From assembly GCF_037042905.1 (NCBI RefSeq), contig NC_087258.1:744001-808000 (forward strand): a DNA stretch of 64,000 nucleotides, given 5' to 3'. Made by a program: the position numbers and the translations under genes. The notes beneath the pieces were generated by a model. That model saw nothing but the letters and a program-made list of their open reading frames with translations. It was not told the origin of the DNA and searched no databases. Below, piece after piece: positions 47,301-55,152 of this stretch; positions within the stretch are counted from its first letter, which is position 1; every line of letters starts with the position of its first letter. This DNA comes from Lytechinus pictus. Its lineage: Eukaryota; Echinodermata; Echinoidea; Temnopleuroida; Toxopneustidae.

Positions 47301-50300
47301 CTGTAGAAATATCAGTGGTTATTGTAGGTATTTCGGTAAACGTCGGTGACAGTAAAGTGATCTCTTCCGTTAATTCCACAATTGTTGTGTCTTCTGTGAT
47401 ATCTACCACCGTAGAAAACAATGTTGTCCCTTTTGAAGAAGTTTCACTGACTAGTGTAGATCCATCGGTATCAGTCACTGATAATAAGGTTACCTCCTTG
47501 GTAACTTCTACTACGGTAGAATCCTCTGCTGTATAATCTAACACTGTTGTATCTCTCGTTGCCTTATTGGTCATGTCAGTTGTTATTAAAGGTTTTTCAG
47601 TACCCGTCGTTGATAGTAGAGTTATCTCTTCAAGCATTGTTGTTTCTTTTGTACTATCGGTCAATTTGGTTGAGGCAACATCTCCTAATGTTGGTAGTAC
47701 AGTAGTGAATGGTATACTTATTTCTTCGACTGTGGGTCTTACTGTAGTTACCTCCGTAGCATCTGTTGTCAAAATTGGTTTAGTTGTCGTTATCAGCGTT
47801 GTCGGCATGTCTGTAAAAAAAACAGTATCACTGCGGTGTTTATTTACATCTGGAAATGGGGAACCTTAAACATGAAGATTTTAATGACGCATTGTGAAGA
47901 ATCCATCTACTTTATGTATTATTTTATTTATAACACATGAAAGCCTTTGACTTCGATGGAATCGGGATTTTAGGTATTACTGTCAATAATTTCCGGCTTC
48001 TCTTCGGTTTATCAGACTCTGATTAAAAAAAAAAAAAAAGATTTTTCACAAAACTGAATCCCGGCCAGAAATCCACGAAGTGAATTAGAAGAATAAATAA
48101 AATCTCTTTTATCTGTTCATGATATAGCTTCTAACTTCTTCTCGAAGAAACAAGACCGGCAAACAAGGTACAAGGCTGGCCTTGAAGGAATAGCCCTGGG
48201 AGAGAATCCAGGATAAATGAAATAAAACGGGACGTTAATGGACCCTTGACAGTAGCCTAAGGCTACAGACACAACCCCCAAAATTATCCTGCTCGGCGAT
48301 TGGGCGGCGAGCTTTTAGCCAAATTCGCCCGTGCACCACTTGTTTTGAGGGCCTCGCTCGGTTGCCGCTCAAGATTTAGCACTGATTGAAATTCTGGCGG
48401 TGCTGCTCATTTTTCACTCGCCATCCTAAATATGCTCGGTGCCCTGGTGGTCGCCGTCCGGGCCCCGACGCAATCGAGCGGTTGCCGTCGAACAAGTTAG
48501 GTGAAAAGTTGAACTCGTTGGATCAAAGGCTGTCGAGCGGTTCAGGCTGGTCGCCGGCTGGTGAGAGATTGGTCAACGACCTCACGGCGAATTCAAGATC
48601 AACCTGGGCGTTTACTTAAAAATAAGCCGGTGGGAGACCGCCCGTGAATCGGTGGGTTGTCAGAAGATCACTGCTCGGACGCCAAACAGAAAAGTTCCCC
48701 CGATTTGACCCAAATTTGGCCTTGAGTAATGGATAATTGACAGCCCTTCGATAAGTCTATACAGCCCACTCGACTTCTACAAATATCCTTTGGCAATGCC
48801 TTAATTCTAGCGGCACCCGAGTCGGCTACTAATCGGTCGGTCGCTGCTCTGAGTCGTGACTGAAGCCTTATATGGTCTCTTACTCTAACCTACTTTCCCA
48901 CGCGGTTTCGAAATATGCTATCCCAATAACTAACAATTGCAAATGCAACTGTTTAAATTTATTTCTCTGTCCTTCAATTTGCATCTAATATAACGCCACT
49001 TACCTGGTAGTCATTTCCCCCCCCCCCCCCTCCCCCGACACTTTTCGTGCTAAATCCGCCGCGCAACTGTTTTTTAATAGCGCCGCTGATTTTTCAAATT
49101 TAAGTCTCGCACATCGACAACAGTCATTTAATTTGATGGTGTTTATTACCGAAATTATGTCACGGACGAATTTCGTCGAAAAAGAAGATCAACAATAGAC
49201 AAATCATAGAAATGCTTAAGAAATAAAATAAAATAAAATACATGAGGATTAGATGTTGATACCGGACTTTTTTCGTTTACAATAGCTAGAAATGCTATGT
49301 AATATATTTTTTCATAATAGCTCTCTAGAAGCTTAATTTTGGAGAATTAGAGCAAAAAGTATGATTTCATGAATTGGTTACTATAAATATTTTTTTAATT
49401 AAAAAATGAACTGTATAAATTTAGTGCAATTTATCTCTTTATATTTTGTCATTCTCTACCTCCGTTTCAAATCTTCGTCGCAATCGCGTGATCTGCGGGT
49501 GAGATCCACAGAACTGATATTCACCATGTTTAAGCTTGCAAATTAGCCCAGGTAAGTAAGGGAAAGGGAAATGATATAGAAATGCCTGTATATACATGCC
49601 GTTAACATCAGCAATCAATTACTACCTGCTAGTCTGTGTTTTGATTATATCATCTACTAAAAAAAAACTTTTCGATTGTGTATCAATCAATGTGTTCTAA
49701 TGTGTTCCCCAAAATGTAACACTTCATTACTGATCACACTGACCCCTATAGTCGGGTCAATACATGGTTTGATCCGGAACAAATTGCAGCAAGAGGTTAT
49801 TCAACTCTTTCTGGCAGAATGTGACCTCAAAAATAACATACTTAAAATCTACCAAAATCCGTATCCAGTAAAGTAGTTATTTTCAAGATGGCGTCCAAGA
49901 TGGCCGTCATTCCCTGAAAATACAAATGACTCTCTCATTATCCACCATAAAATCTTATTTTGGTTCATATTCCATGGTCCATGGGGTAAAAGACTTTGTT
50001 GATACAAGTTAGAGTGAAGTACAAAGATATGCAGTTATCCATTTTGTCTTAAAATCCAATTTGGTTTCCAAAAATCGGTTCTAAAATGATTGCTGTATTT
50101 ACTTAACAAGTGGAATGCCTCTGGCGGTCTCACCTGCATCACGCGATTCATTATAGCAACAGGGCTGACTTTGAAAACTACTATAAAATAATTATTCACA
50201 AAAAACACCATATAATGATACAATACTATGTTCATTGACATTTGACCTTGATCATGTGATCTAAAACATGTCAGTGATACTAGATTACCCCTATATCCAC

Positions 50301-53300
50301 ATTTTATACACTATATCTATAAACTTTGAAAGTTATGACAGCAATCTAATAATTTCCACTAAAATGGTCAAAGTTCAATTACTTTAAACGACCTTTAACT
50401 TTGGTCATGTGACCTGGAACTCGCATGAGATGTTCAGCGATACTGGATCACTCTTGTGTCCAAGTTTTATGAACTAGACCAACATACTTACAGAGTTATG
50501 ATGGTAATTCAACGAATACCCCCAACATGGCCAAAGTCCATTGACCTTTGACCTTGGTCATGTGACCTGAAACTCGCAAAAGATGTTCAGTGATACTTCG
50601 TTACTCTTATGTCCACGTTTTATGAACTAGATCAATACACTTACAGAGATATGATGGTAATTCAACAAATAACCCCAACATGGCCAACGTTCATTGACGT
50701 TAAATGGCATTTGACCTTGGTCAGGTGACCTGAAACTCAGACGGGATCTTCAAAGATACCTGATTACTCTCATGTCAAAATTTCATGAATTAGATCCATA
50801 AACTTTCAAAGTTATGATGGTAATTCAAAAGATACCACCCCCCCCCCAAAAAAAAAAAAAAAAAAAAAAAATCAAACTTCATTGACCTTTGGCGTTGGTC
50901 ATGTGACCTGAAATTCACACAGGGTGTTCAATGATACTTGATTACTCATATGTTCAAGTTTCATGAATCAGATCCATAAACTTTGGAAGTTATGATGGTA
51001 ATTCCACAGATACCCCCCATTATGGCCAAATTCATTGACCTTTGACCTTGGTCATGTGACCTGACATGCGCAGAGGATGTTCAAGTGTACAAGTTTCATG
51101 AACTAGGTCTATATATTTTTTGAGTTATGATGACATTTCAAAAACTTAACTTAAGATTTTGAGGTTGATTTCCCCAACATGGTCTAAGTTCATTGACCCT
51201 AAATTACCTTTGACCGTGGTCATGTGACCTGAAACTCAGACAGGATGTTCAATGATACTTGATTAACCTTATGACCAAGTTTCATTAACTAGGTTAATAT
51301 CTAGGTTATATCTAGGTCAATTTCTAGGTTATGCTGTCATTTCAAAAACTTAACCTTCGGTTAAGAATAATTTTGGTGTCTACATTTAAATGCATTGGAA
51401 TATCATATTGCTTGAGTTGGGATTAGCACCCATTTTGATGAAATTTTAGAATCTACCTTGGATTTTTGGACAAAATGGACTAACCATTCTTTTTACTTGT
51501 CCGAATATATTTGACCTTTCATACCACAGTTTAGACACCAAAAATATTTCTCACAGATTGATATTGTATAAACTCTGACCATTATTGAATGATAGGAGTC
51601 GTTTTAGATGTACTACTTCACTCTTAAAATCATTGAATAGAAACCAAATTAAAGCCACTACGGCAGCCATTTTGGGCGCCATCTTGAATTTTTCATGGAC
51701 CCTGGAGTGCTTGTATTCACTCTAGCCTATATCCACAAATTGTTTTACCCCTAGACCACGGAATATGAACCAAAATAGTATTCTAGGGTGGATAATGATT
51801 GAGTTGTATCCATTTACAGTGAATTGCGGTCAATCTTGGACGGCATCTTGAAAATAACCACTTTCCCGGATGCGGATTTTGGTAGAGTTTTAGTATGCTA
51901 TTCCTGAGGTCAAATTGTACCAAAACCGTTGAAAAATCATTTGTTGCAATTTGTTCCTGGCAAGGGTATTTTTGGTCGTATATTGACCATTCTATTACTG
52001 GATGGGTAGGTAATGTCACAAATTAGTTTCAACACAGTGAATCACTGAATTTACCCTATTCAATTCACTATGTTCAATAGTTATAAAGCTATGTTCCACT
52101 CTGGAAAATCATAATCAGGTTCCTCGCAAACCTGCAGACACCTTAGCCGCAGTTAAAAAGTCTAACTTTAGACAAATTTCAATTTATAATATTCAATATT
52201 CGAATACCAATTTAAGATATATTGTATTATATACCTCATTACAATCTTCTCTTATCATCCCACAAGAATGTCATTTGCTGGTACCTGACGGATGAAATGA
52301 CAACTGGAACTATATCTTTCGACCCAGGGTAAACCTTCCATTTATATGAAAATCCAACTTGTCATTATAAACTTTGTGAGGCATGATTTTTTTAGTAATG
52401 CATCATAAAAATGTAAGAATAATTTAAGATAACGTTGAAAATTCATAAAACCAAAGAAAGAAAATCTCTCCAAACAATACTATCGCTTAGGAATTGCTCG
52501 TAATTATTGTTAATCATTATTTTGTTTCAGGCTCAATTCATTCAATTCATGTGTACCTAAACACTGAAGTTGTATATACATACATGTATCATACTTTGTG
52601 GTGATGCTCAATCCTATAGAATTCAGTCCATGATTGCAAATTATGTTTTAAAAATAAACCTGTACTGAAGTTGAAGATGTACTTGAGCCTGTAATACTTT
52701 CAAAATTGAAAACTAAACAAACATTTGGTTCAAACGCAAAATTACTAAAATTCCTCAAATCATAATAGGGTTTTCTTTCCTGAGGTCATTTGTCAATATT
52801 TAATCTACAAAATATTTTTCAGCGACGTGAGGCAAAATACGTTTTAGAGGAAAACACATTATTACAACTGTAACGAAAGGTAAAATGTCCACAATTTCTT
52901 CACGATATAACTGTACTCACTATTTTGTCATGTTGATTAAAGGTATGGGCTAATATTAAAAAGGTTTTTTTTAATTAAAAAAAAATAATGAAATTTTATT
53001 TACATTTTATTTAACATAATAATAATATAGGGTATTTATATTACGCACATATCCACCTCGTTATGTGCTCAAGGCGCTCCTACATTACCCGGCTAAGCTA
53101 GGCGTTCATAGCGCATACATCTTTTTAAGGAATTACTTCTTACCGGTACCCATTTACCTCACCTGGGTTGAGTGCAGCACATTGTGGATCAGTTTCTTGC
53201 CGAAGGAAATTGCACCATGGCTGGGATTCGAACCCACGACCCTCTGTTTCAAAGTCCGAAGACTAATCCACTGGGCCACAACGCTCCACATGGATAAAAA

Positions 53301-53792
53301 TACACACAGAGCACAAATAACAAACTGCTGACACTTTCAATATATCTGCAACTGAAAAAAAAACTTTGCGTTTACCTAATTTCCGGCATTGATAATGTTA
53401 GTCTATGGAATGAAATTAAAATGGGGATTCCGGTCACTATAAATTTCCCGTTATTAACTACTAAATAATGATTTTTCAGGCCAAATTTTTTCCGAGGCTT
53501 GATTCTGATAACCTATCACAGACACTGGTGATAAGTAGGACCTTGGAGTTCAATTCAACTAAAGTCAAATGTTAAACTATACTTTAAAACCAATCAGTGA
53601 TTTCATTTCTTAAACATGTATAACTTTCTCTTATTGTGGGATAATTTGCGATTTATTCTTTCATTTTTTTCTTCGTTAAAACAAAATCAGTAATAGGCTA
53701 TCATACTTATATGTACCTGTACTCCTCGCCGTTGACGGTATGATGGCACAAACCACAACTATGCATAGGCCTACCAAGTATTCCTTTGTCAT
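19957..53792 (-). CDS. Giant transmembrane mucin-like gene, 12 exons
   Basis: The assembled product is 5,759 residues: signal peptide (1-~22), giant tandem-repeat ectodomain (26-5235), EGF (5237-5275), EGF (5278-5310), SEA (5312-~5425), Ca-type EGF (5441-5487), Ser/Thr stalk (5489-5546), transmembrane helix (5551-~5575) and cytoplasmic tail (5578-5759). All junctions are GT-AG and in phase; the summed exon length is 17,280 nt, divisible by three and ending in one stop. The order tandem repeat-EGF-SEA-EGF-TM-tail is that of vertebrate membrane mucins MUC3/12/13/17, which coat epithelial surfaces, split at SEA and signal through the tail. Orthology is not claimed; the repeat itself is different (acidic, Pro-poor). 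Introns hold MITEs and SINEs. Extra or alternative exons cannot be excluded. Confidence 0.85.
20433..20798 (-). CDS. Mucin exon 11: cytoplasmic tail
   Basis: 122 codons, phase 0 at both ends: acceptor TTTTTTCTCAG before 20798, donor GCG|GTGAGT after 20433. It starts ESMIYNYANHQ, then EPAAFFARMYEGSS, and continues with a hydrophilic Ser/Arg-rich region with tyrosines in YNYAN, DYVTES and HYAVDP contexts. The likely role is intracellular signalling or anchoring of the surface mucin; no known domain is seen. Confidence 0.85.
21468..21589 (-). CDS. Mucin exon 10: transmembrane segment
   Basis: Acceptor TTTAATGCAG, entry phase 1, exit phase 0 (CCAGAG|GTACAT). It encodes ETWQ, then about 25 hydrophobic residues (IVVISIGCLSAG, LLLAL, CCCC, LFLI), then PLRRRRYNQKPE. 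The helix followed by RRRR is a type-I stop-transfer. The four adjacent cysteines (5568-5571) at the inner leaflet are candidate palmitoylation sites. Confidence 0.9.
22226..22315 (-). CDS. Mucin exon 9: Ser/Thr stalk segment 2
   Basis: 30 codons, phase 1-1: acceptor TTTGTGCAG, donor CACTAG|GTAAAA. Reads GVTSVTNGTDSTT and on through a Ser/Thr-rich run. It is a paralogue of exon 8 (both have [VI]T.NGT[DN]ST and a TxSPS core) and so arose by exon duplication. NGT is an N-glycosylation sequon. It forms the O-glycosylatable stalk next to the membrane. Confidence 0.8.
22391..22972. mobile_element. Foldback MITE with TTAA-AGG ends (copy 3)
   Basis: Intronic element beginning GTTAAAGGACAAATCC and ending GACTTGATCTTTAAC. 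Inside, TTCATCAAAATCAGAT and its inverse (ATCCGATTTTTGATGAA) face each other. Same family form as the copies at 15294 and 17373. Confidence 0.65.
23365..23448 (-). CDS. Mucin exon 8: Ser/Thr stalk segment 1
   Basis: 28 codons, phase 1-1: acceptor TTTACCGCAG, donor CAATCG|GTAATT. Reads IVTNGTNSTDF, then TRPITTVSPSSSTSIG. It has two overlapping N-glycosylation sequons (NGT, NST) and clustered Ser/Thr/Pro for O-glycans. Sister of exon 9. Confidence 0.8.
23870..24200. repeat. Probable interspersed-repeat tail with hairpin motif
   Basis: Intronic block containing GATTCTGCTAGGATC, a 5-bp stem with TGCTA loop, next to GAAAGCTTAGGCC. I recognise the CGACGAAG...GATCGAAAG pattern only as a common repeat-end motif of marine invertebrates; no transposase or RT frame is attached. 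Confidence 0.35.
24521..24667 (-). CDS. Mucin exon 7: calcium-binding-type EGF
   Basis: 49 codons, phase 1-1: acceptor CTCAAAAAAG, donor CCCTAA|GTAAGT. Starts AIDECLLGEDDCSTNARC, then GGFKCACDPEY, and ends LPGRLCTL. The [DN]-x-[DE]-C start and six cysteines are the Ca-binding EGF signature, though the usual D/N-x4-[YF] is relaxed (DLNDAGGF). It sits between SEA and the stalk, as the second EGF does in MUC17-type mucins. Confidence 0.85.
25155..25383. mobile_element. Tc1/mariner-type MITE
   Basis: 229 bp flanked by TA. Left end CAGTTGTGCTCAAAAGTTAG and right end GAACTTTTGATCACTATTG are inverted copies (CAnTnGTGnTCAAAAGTT), the Tc1-like terminal motif. No transposase. Lies in the intron between exons 6 and 7. 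Confidence 0.75.
25576..27405. mobile_element. 1.83 kb palindromic foldback element
   Basis: Ends TTAAAGGAGAAA / TTTCTCCTTTAA, with TTAA at each edge. The two arms (about 850 bp) are inverted copies almost to the centre near 26430; for example GGCGCGATTGGCTCTCCCACG on the left matches the inverse around 27225-27240. The right arm has about 130 bp extra (26812-26950). Both arms keep the same acidic frame (left, plus: KENPEFYLDLDFQIYDFEDE then ENDDEMNNK, 25888-25986), presumably residue of a once-coding part. Intronic to the mucin gene. Confidence 0.75.
27500..27680 (-). mobile_element. Second tRNA-derived SINE family, copy 1
   Basis: Minus strand starts with a tRNA-like head (GGTGTTGTGGCTCAGTGG, ATTAGTCTTCGGACTTTGAA) and continues with GTCCTTTGGCAAGGCG and a body containing GGGTACCC. 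Matches the element at 53050-53290. The B box is decayed. Located just 3' of mucin exon 6. Confidence 0.6.
27714..27972 (-). CDS. Mucin exon 6: SEA domain, second half
   Basis: Phase 0 entry (acceptor TCATCCTCTCAG), phase 1 exit (GTGAATG|GTGAGA); 86 codons. Contains the core strands SVVTTTIVSYANGSS, then GADGSIYAVYDVHFN. The GS-I turn (5384-5385) aligns with the G|SVVV autoproteolysis site of SEA domains in membrane mucins, where the chain splits yet stays associated. A helix LTMLQEELI follows, then a linker to exon 7. Confidence 0.8.
28413..28540 (-). CDS. Mucin exon 5: SEA domain, first half
   Basis: Entry phase 1, exit phase 0 (CAGAGT|GTAAGT). Encodes SVWTFRFTIRIFEINGEV, then DISLLDPFSNSYASLS, then TSIQQS: strand-helix of a SEA domain (L.DP.S..Y..LS..I is the helix-1 signature). 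The intron splits the SEA fold after helix 1. Confidence 0.85.
28658..28689. repeat. (TA)n microsatellite
   Basis: About 25 bp of pure TA with short flanking variants, inside a mucin-gene intron. Confidence 0.9.
28851..28972 (+). mobile_element. tRNA-Glu-derived SINE, 5'-truncated
   Basis: Begins in the T-arm (CCCGGGTTCGATTCCCGG), continues with GAGACATTTTTTGGCATC, CACCAATTTTTCCAAAGGG and CAGATAGCTCTGGG, and runs into a TA microsatellite (28972-29036). The same body occurs at 29177-29300 and, inverted, at 29449-29609. Confidence 0.75.
28972..29036. repeat. (TA)n microsatellite
   Basis: About 65 bp of TA repeat with one CG interruption, forming the tail of the preceding SINE. Confidence 0.9.
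29177..29300 (+). mobile_element. tRNA-Glu-derived SINE, second truncated copy
   Basis: Same body as 28851-28972: T-arm CGTTCGATTCCCGGCAGAGAC, then the conserved CACCAATTTTTCCAAAGGG and CAGATAGCTCTGGGG block, ending in CCATTGTTCTC and AT-rich tail. Confidence 0.75.
29341..29383. repeat. (TA)n microsatellite
   Basis: More than 40 bp of pure TA between two opposed SINE copies. Confidence 0.95.
29449..29609 (-). mobile_element. tRNA-Glu-derived SINE with complete tRNA-like head
   Basis: The minus strand 29609-29539 folds as a 71-nt cloverleaf: D-arm GTCTAGTGGTTAAGGC (A box GTCTAGTGGTTA), anticodon stem-loop CCGGC-GTTCAAA-GCTGG, T-arm CCGGG-TTCGATT-CCCGG. The head is close to animal tRNA-Glu, but the loop would present TCA as anticodon and the 3' acceptor (CAGGTCA) no longer pairs with GTCTCTG. 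The conserved SINE body follows, so this is a retroposon and not a working tRNA gene. Confidence 0.75.
29789..29890 (-). CDS. Mucin exon 4: second EGF domain
   Basis: 34 codons, phase 1-1: acceptor TTCTTTTTCAG, donor GCACAA|GTAAAT. Reads APCNNTCDYSTETC, then ENEECICRPGTQRD, then GIC: six cysteines with the C-x-C-x2-G core of an EGF. Compact like the first EGF (exon 3). Confidence 0.85.
30380..30455 (-). mobile_element. Fragment of second tRNA-derived SINE family
   Basis: Contains a decayed tRNA-like head (B-box-like GTTCAAATCT read on minus, plus the GTTGTGGCTTCAGACTTC A-box region), similar to the heads at 27600-27660 and 53215-53286. Body lost. Confidence 0.45.
31709..31831 (-). CDS. Mucin exon 3: first EGF domain
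   Basis: 41 codons, phase 1-1: acceptor TTTTCTCTCAAG, donor TGTAGAG|GTAAGG. Reads DLNRCGDVMCAVNELC, then EHQCECFPGT, then DGLC: six cysteines in EGF spacing. It lies only 350 bp after the giant exon, so the repeat region is followed directly by the EGF-SEA-EGF module. Confidence 0.9.
32181..47810 (-). CDS. Mucin exon 2: 15.6 kb tandem-repeat exon
   Basis: Acceptor TTTTTTTTACAG before 47810 and donor ACTGAAG|GTAATT after 32181; phase 1-1; 15,630 nt = 5,210 codons without a stop. The last residues before the donor read VVITEG. The N-terminal ~130 residues and the C-terminal ~200 are degenerate; between them lie 36 exact 134-residue units plus a partial one. One unit has about 41% Thr+Ser (35 T, 20 S), 20% Asp+Glu (27) against a single Lys, and only 4 Pro. 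Each unit is three subrepeats of 44-45 residues with the core [IV]V[DE][VIL]TE[EV][IV]T. There are no cysteines in the array. The expected fate is heavy O-glycosylation of a long, strongly negative rod; beta structure is also possible. Confidence 0.9.
32580..47412 (-). repeat. 402-bp tandem array, 36 full units plus partial
   Basis: The unit start (codons for TVVDITED) falls at 47412 and recurs to 32940, a span of 14,472 bp = 36 x 402 exactly, so there is no net indel in the whole array; the intermediate site at 39774 is in register. Variant markers (a CAA codon giving SQAS, seen on the plus strand as TGA at 35104, 35908, 37114, 38320 and 39526) are spaced 804, 1206, 1206 and 1206 bp. The blocks 36053-37114 and 38465-39526 (2,412 bp apart) differ by one residue, from a T at 38869. 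Confidence 0.95.
47413..47660 (-). repeat. Degenerate N-terminal edge of the repeat array
   Basis: Codes for diverged versions of subrepeats (STKETTMLEEITLLS, AEDSTVVEVTKEVTLLS) before the first regular unit. Edge decay next to a uniform core is the expected outcome of unequal exchange. Confidence 0.7.
48258..48870. mobile_element. GC-rich MITE with short TIRs
   Basis: TAAGGCTACAGACAC at the left and the inverse GTGACTGAAGCCTTA at the right (two mismatches). The ~610 bp between is clearly richer in G+C than its surroundings and non-coding. Superfamily not determined. Confidence 0.5.
49690..52030. mobile_element. Foldback element with tandem-repeat core
   Basis: The arms (about 49690-49990 and 51690-52030) are inverted copies: GGAACAAATTGCAGC, CTACCAAAATCCG and TTATTTTCAAGATGGCGTCC on the left are mirrored on the right as GGAACAAATTGCAAC, CTACCAAAATCCGC and TTATTTTCAAGATGCCGTCC. 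The centre is the 150-180 bp tandem repeat at 50230-51300. No transposase frame. Confidence 0.75.
50230..51300 (+). repeat. 150-180 bp tandem repeat with DR1-like half-sites
   Basis: About seven copies, each with GGTCATGTGACCTGAAACTC (sites near 50247, 50403, 50555, 50719, 50897, 51050, 51218), then GTTCA..GATACT..ATTACTC, CATGAA(C/T)TAGATC and GTTATGATGGTAATTC. At least two copies (about 50541 and 51037) contain TGACCTTTGACCT, a direct repeat of nuclear-receptor half-sites spaced by one. Confidence 0.85.
53050..53290 (-). mobile_element. Second tRNA-derived SINE family, copy 2
   Basis: The minus-strand head 53286-53215 reads GAGCGTTGTGGCCCAGTGG (A box TGGCCCAGTGG), then CGTGGGTTCGAATCCCAGCC (B box GGTTCGAATCC). 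The body contains GGTAAATGGGTACCGG. The best-preserved member of this family in the window. Confidence 0.75.
53717..53792 (-). CDS. Mucin exon 1: signal peptide
   Basis: ATG at 53792 in a fair context (A at -3). Encodes MTKEY, a hydrophobic core LVGLCIVVVCAII, then PSTARST: 25 residues with n-, h- and c-regions of a signal peptide and likely cleavage near STA|RS. The donor ACAG|GTACAT leaves one base (phase 1) that joins the AC of exon 2 to give Asp. A CCAAT box (minus) lies about 185 bp upstream near 53975; no TATA box is evident. Confidence 0.8.
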
Positions 53793-55152
53793 TCTGGACA
53801 GTCTTCTTCTTAATTATGAAATAAAAGAATGCGGTATCATTTTCACATGCCAGAGTTAGAATGAAAACCCCATGTTCGTCAACGTCTCATATCCAATACT
53901 GACTTCTCAGATAACAGTATTTCCAATTATTCTCAAATTCTTAATGTTTCCTTCTACAAATGCAAACTTTAATATTGATTGGCCTCTGATTATTAATCCT
54001 TAATTTCTGTACAGTTATTTGTATTTCATCACCGAGTCAATAATGCAAAAGGTGAACGAAAAAATGTATTTCCCGTGAGATTTCCATCTTAAGAGATATA
54101 CAATTACACAATATAAAACAAACTTGTCAAAATCCTTATGAAGTCATTAGGAAAACCTCTTTTGTGTGCCATCTGGGGTTGAAGAAGTCCAGCATAGTAA
54201 GGGTTCGTTTTAGCGGGAGTTTTTTTTTTTTTTTTTTTGCTAAGGCAGACAGATTTTTCAAATTTCCTCGTGATACTCTGTCCGTATTCCCGCCCCACCC
54301 CCTCTCCCCTCTCTCTCTCTCTATCCCTCTTTGTATCTGTGTTTCTTCTTTCTCACGTTTAGCCGTCGCCACTATTTATTTCTTCAAAACATTTTAATGG
54401 ACAAATGCTACGGTAATCAAGTCAATGTTGTACTTTTCTTTGTTCCATTTACCTAAATATCGATTCATCTTTTTAATTCTTTTCGATCTCACTAAAACAA
54501 AGTAGATTTTAAGCTACAGCTACCGTTATACCAAATTCCTCTACCTCTTTTTATCGCTTTTTCTTTCCCATATTGTTAAACACGTTTGGTCAAAATAACA
54601 ATTGTGTCCGACAGAAAAATATGTCAAAATCAACCAATTTAGCAGTTAGAGAACTACCAGAATCTTGGTTGGTATTCACTATTTTCAACTTTTGGTAGCT
54701 GGTAACTTTACGGACATGCGTATGTCCCTTAACTGTCATGGCCGTGATAGTTCAGACAGTGGGTCAGTTTGCTTTTCCTTTGTTGTCTATCTTCCTATCA
54801 GACAATAGTTGCAACTAAAAATACTATGAGGACGATTTTCATCTAAGGATGCGAATAAGCAAAGTAAAATTAAATTAAATAAATCATTATCGGTTTAATA
54901 AAGCTAGTAAGACTCTATTCGGCTCCTAATACTTCTTTCGTTTTTTCCATATATGCCATTCCTAAATTTAGAAAACAGACCGTCGTCGATTTTTTAGATG
55001 TCTGTTTCAGGTTTTTGAAACAATTTTCCTCCCATTCTATGAAATAGTTCCTAAATTTTACATGACAAACAATAACAAGAAATCATATTTTTATAACAAA
55101 AATATTTATTTGCCTGGTACTCAAGAGCGTCCTGTTTGAGCTGGAGCCACTA
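53793..55152. other. Upstream region of the mucin gene
   Basis: Putative promoter and intergenic DNA. Contains a T run (54217-54240) and a (CT)n tract (54298-54322). No coding region or element ends recognised up to the transposon at 55153. Confidence 0.5.

Larger units (their letters stand above)
47811..53716 (-). other. Mucin intron 1 (5.9 kb), filled with repeats
   Basis: From donor ACAG|GTACAT at 53716 to acceptor TTTTACAG at 47811. Contains a GC-rich MITE (48258-48870), a foldback element with tandem core (49690-52030) and a SINE (53050-53290). The rest shows poly-C (49017-49035) and AT-rich sequence with no exon I can support. Confidence 0.75.

Noticed and set aside
32580-47412. CRISPR-like regular spacing
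   Set aside because: Direct repeats of 402 bp with no unique spacers, all coding in one frame, in a spliced eukaryotic gene.
32396-47869. Very long plus-strand open frames (up to 2,621 codons at 39671-47536) opposite the mucin repeat
   Set aside because: They are the mirror of one repetitive sense exon: one stop-free unit gives a stop-free array. They break at each CAA variant codon (35104, 35908, 37114, 38320, 39526), have no signal or domain, and lack splice context.
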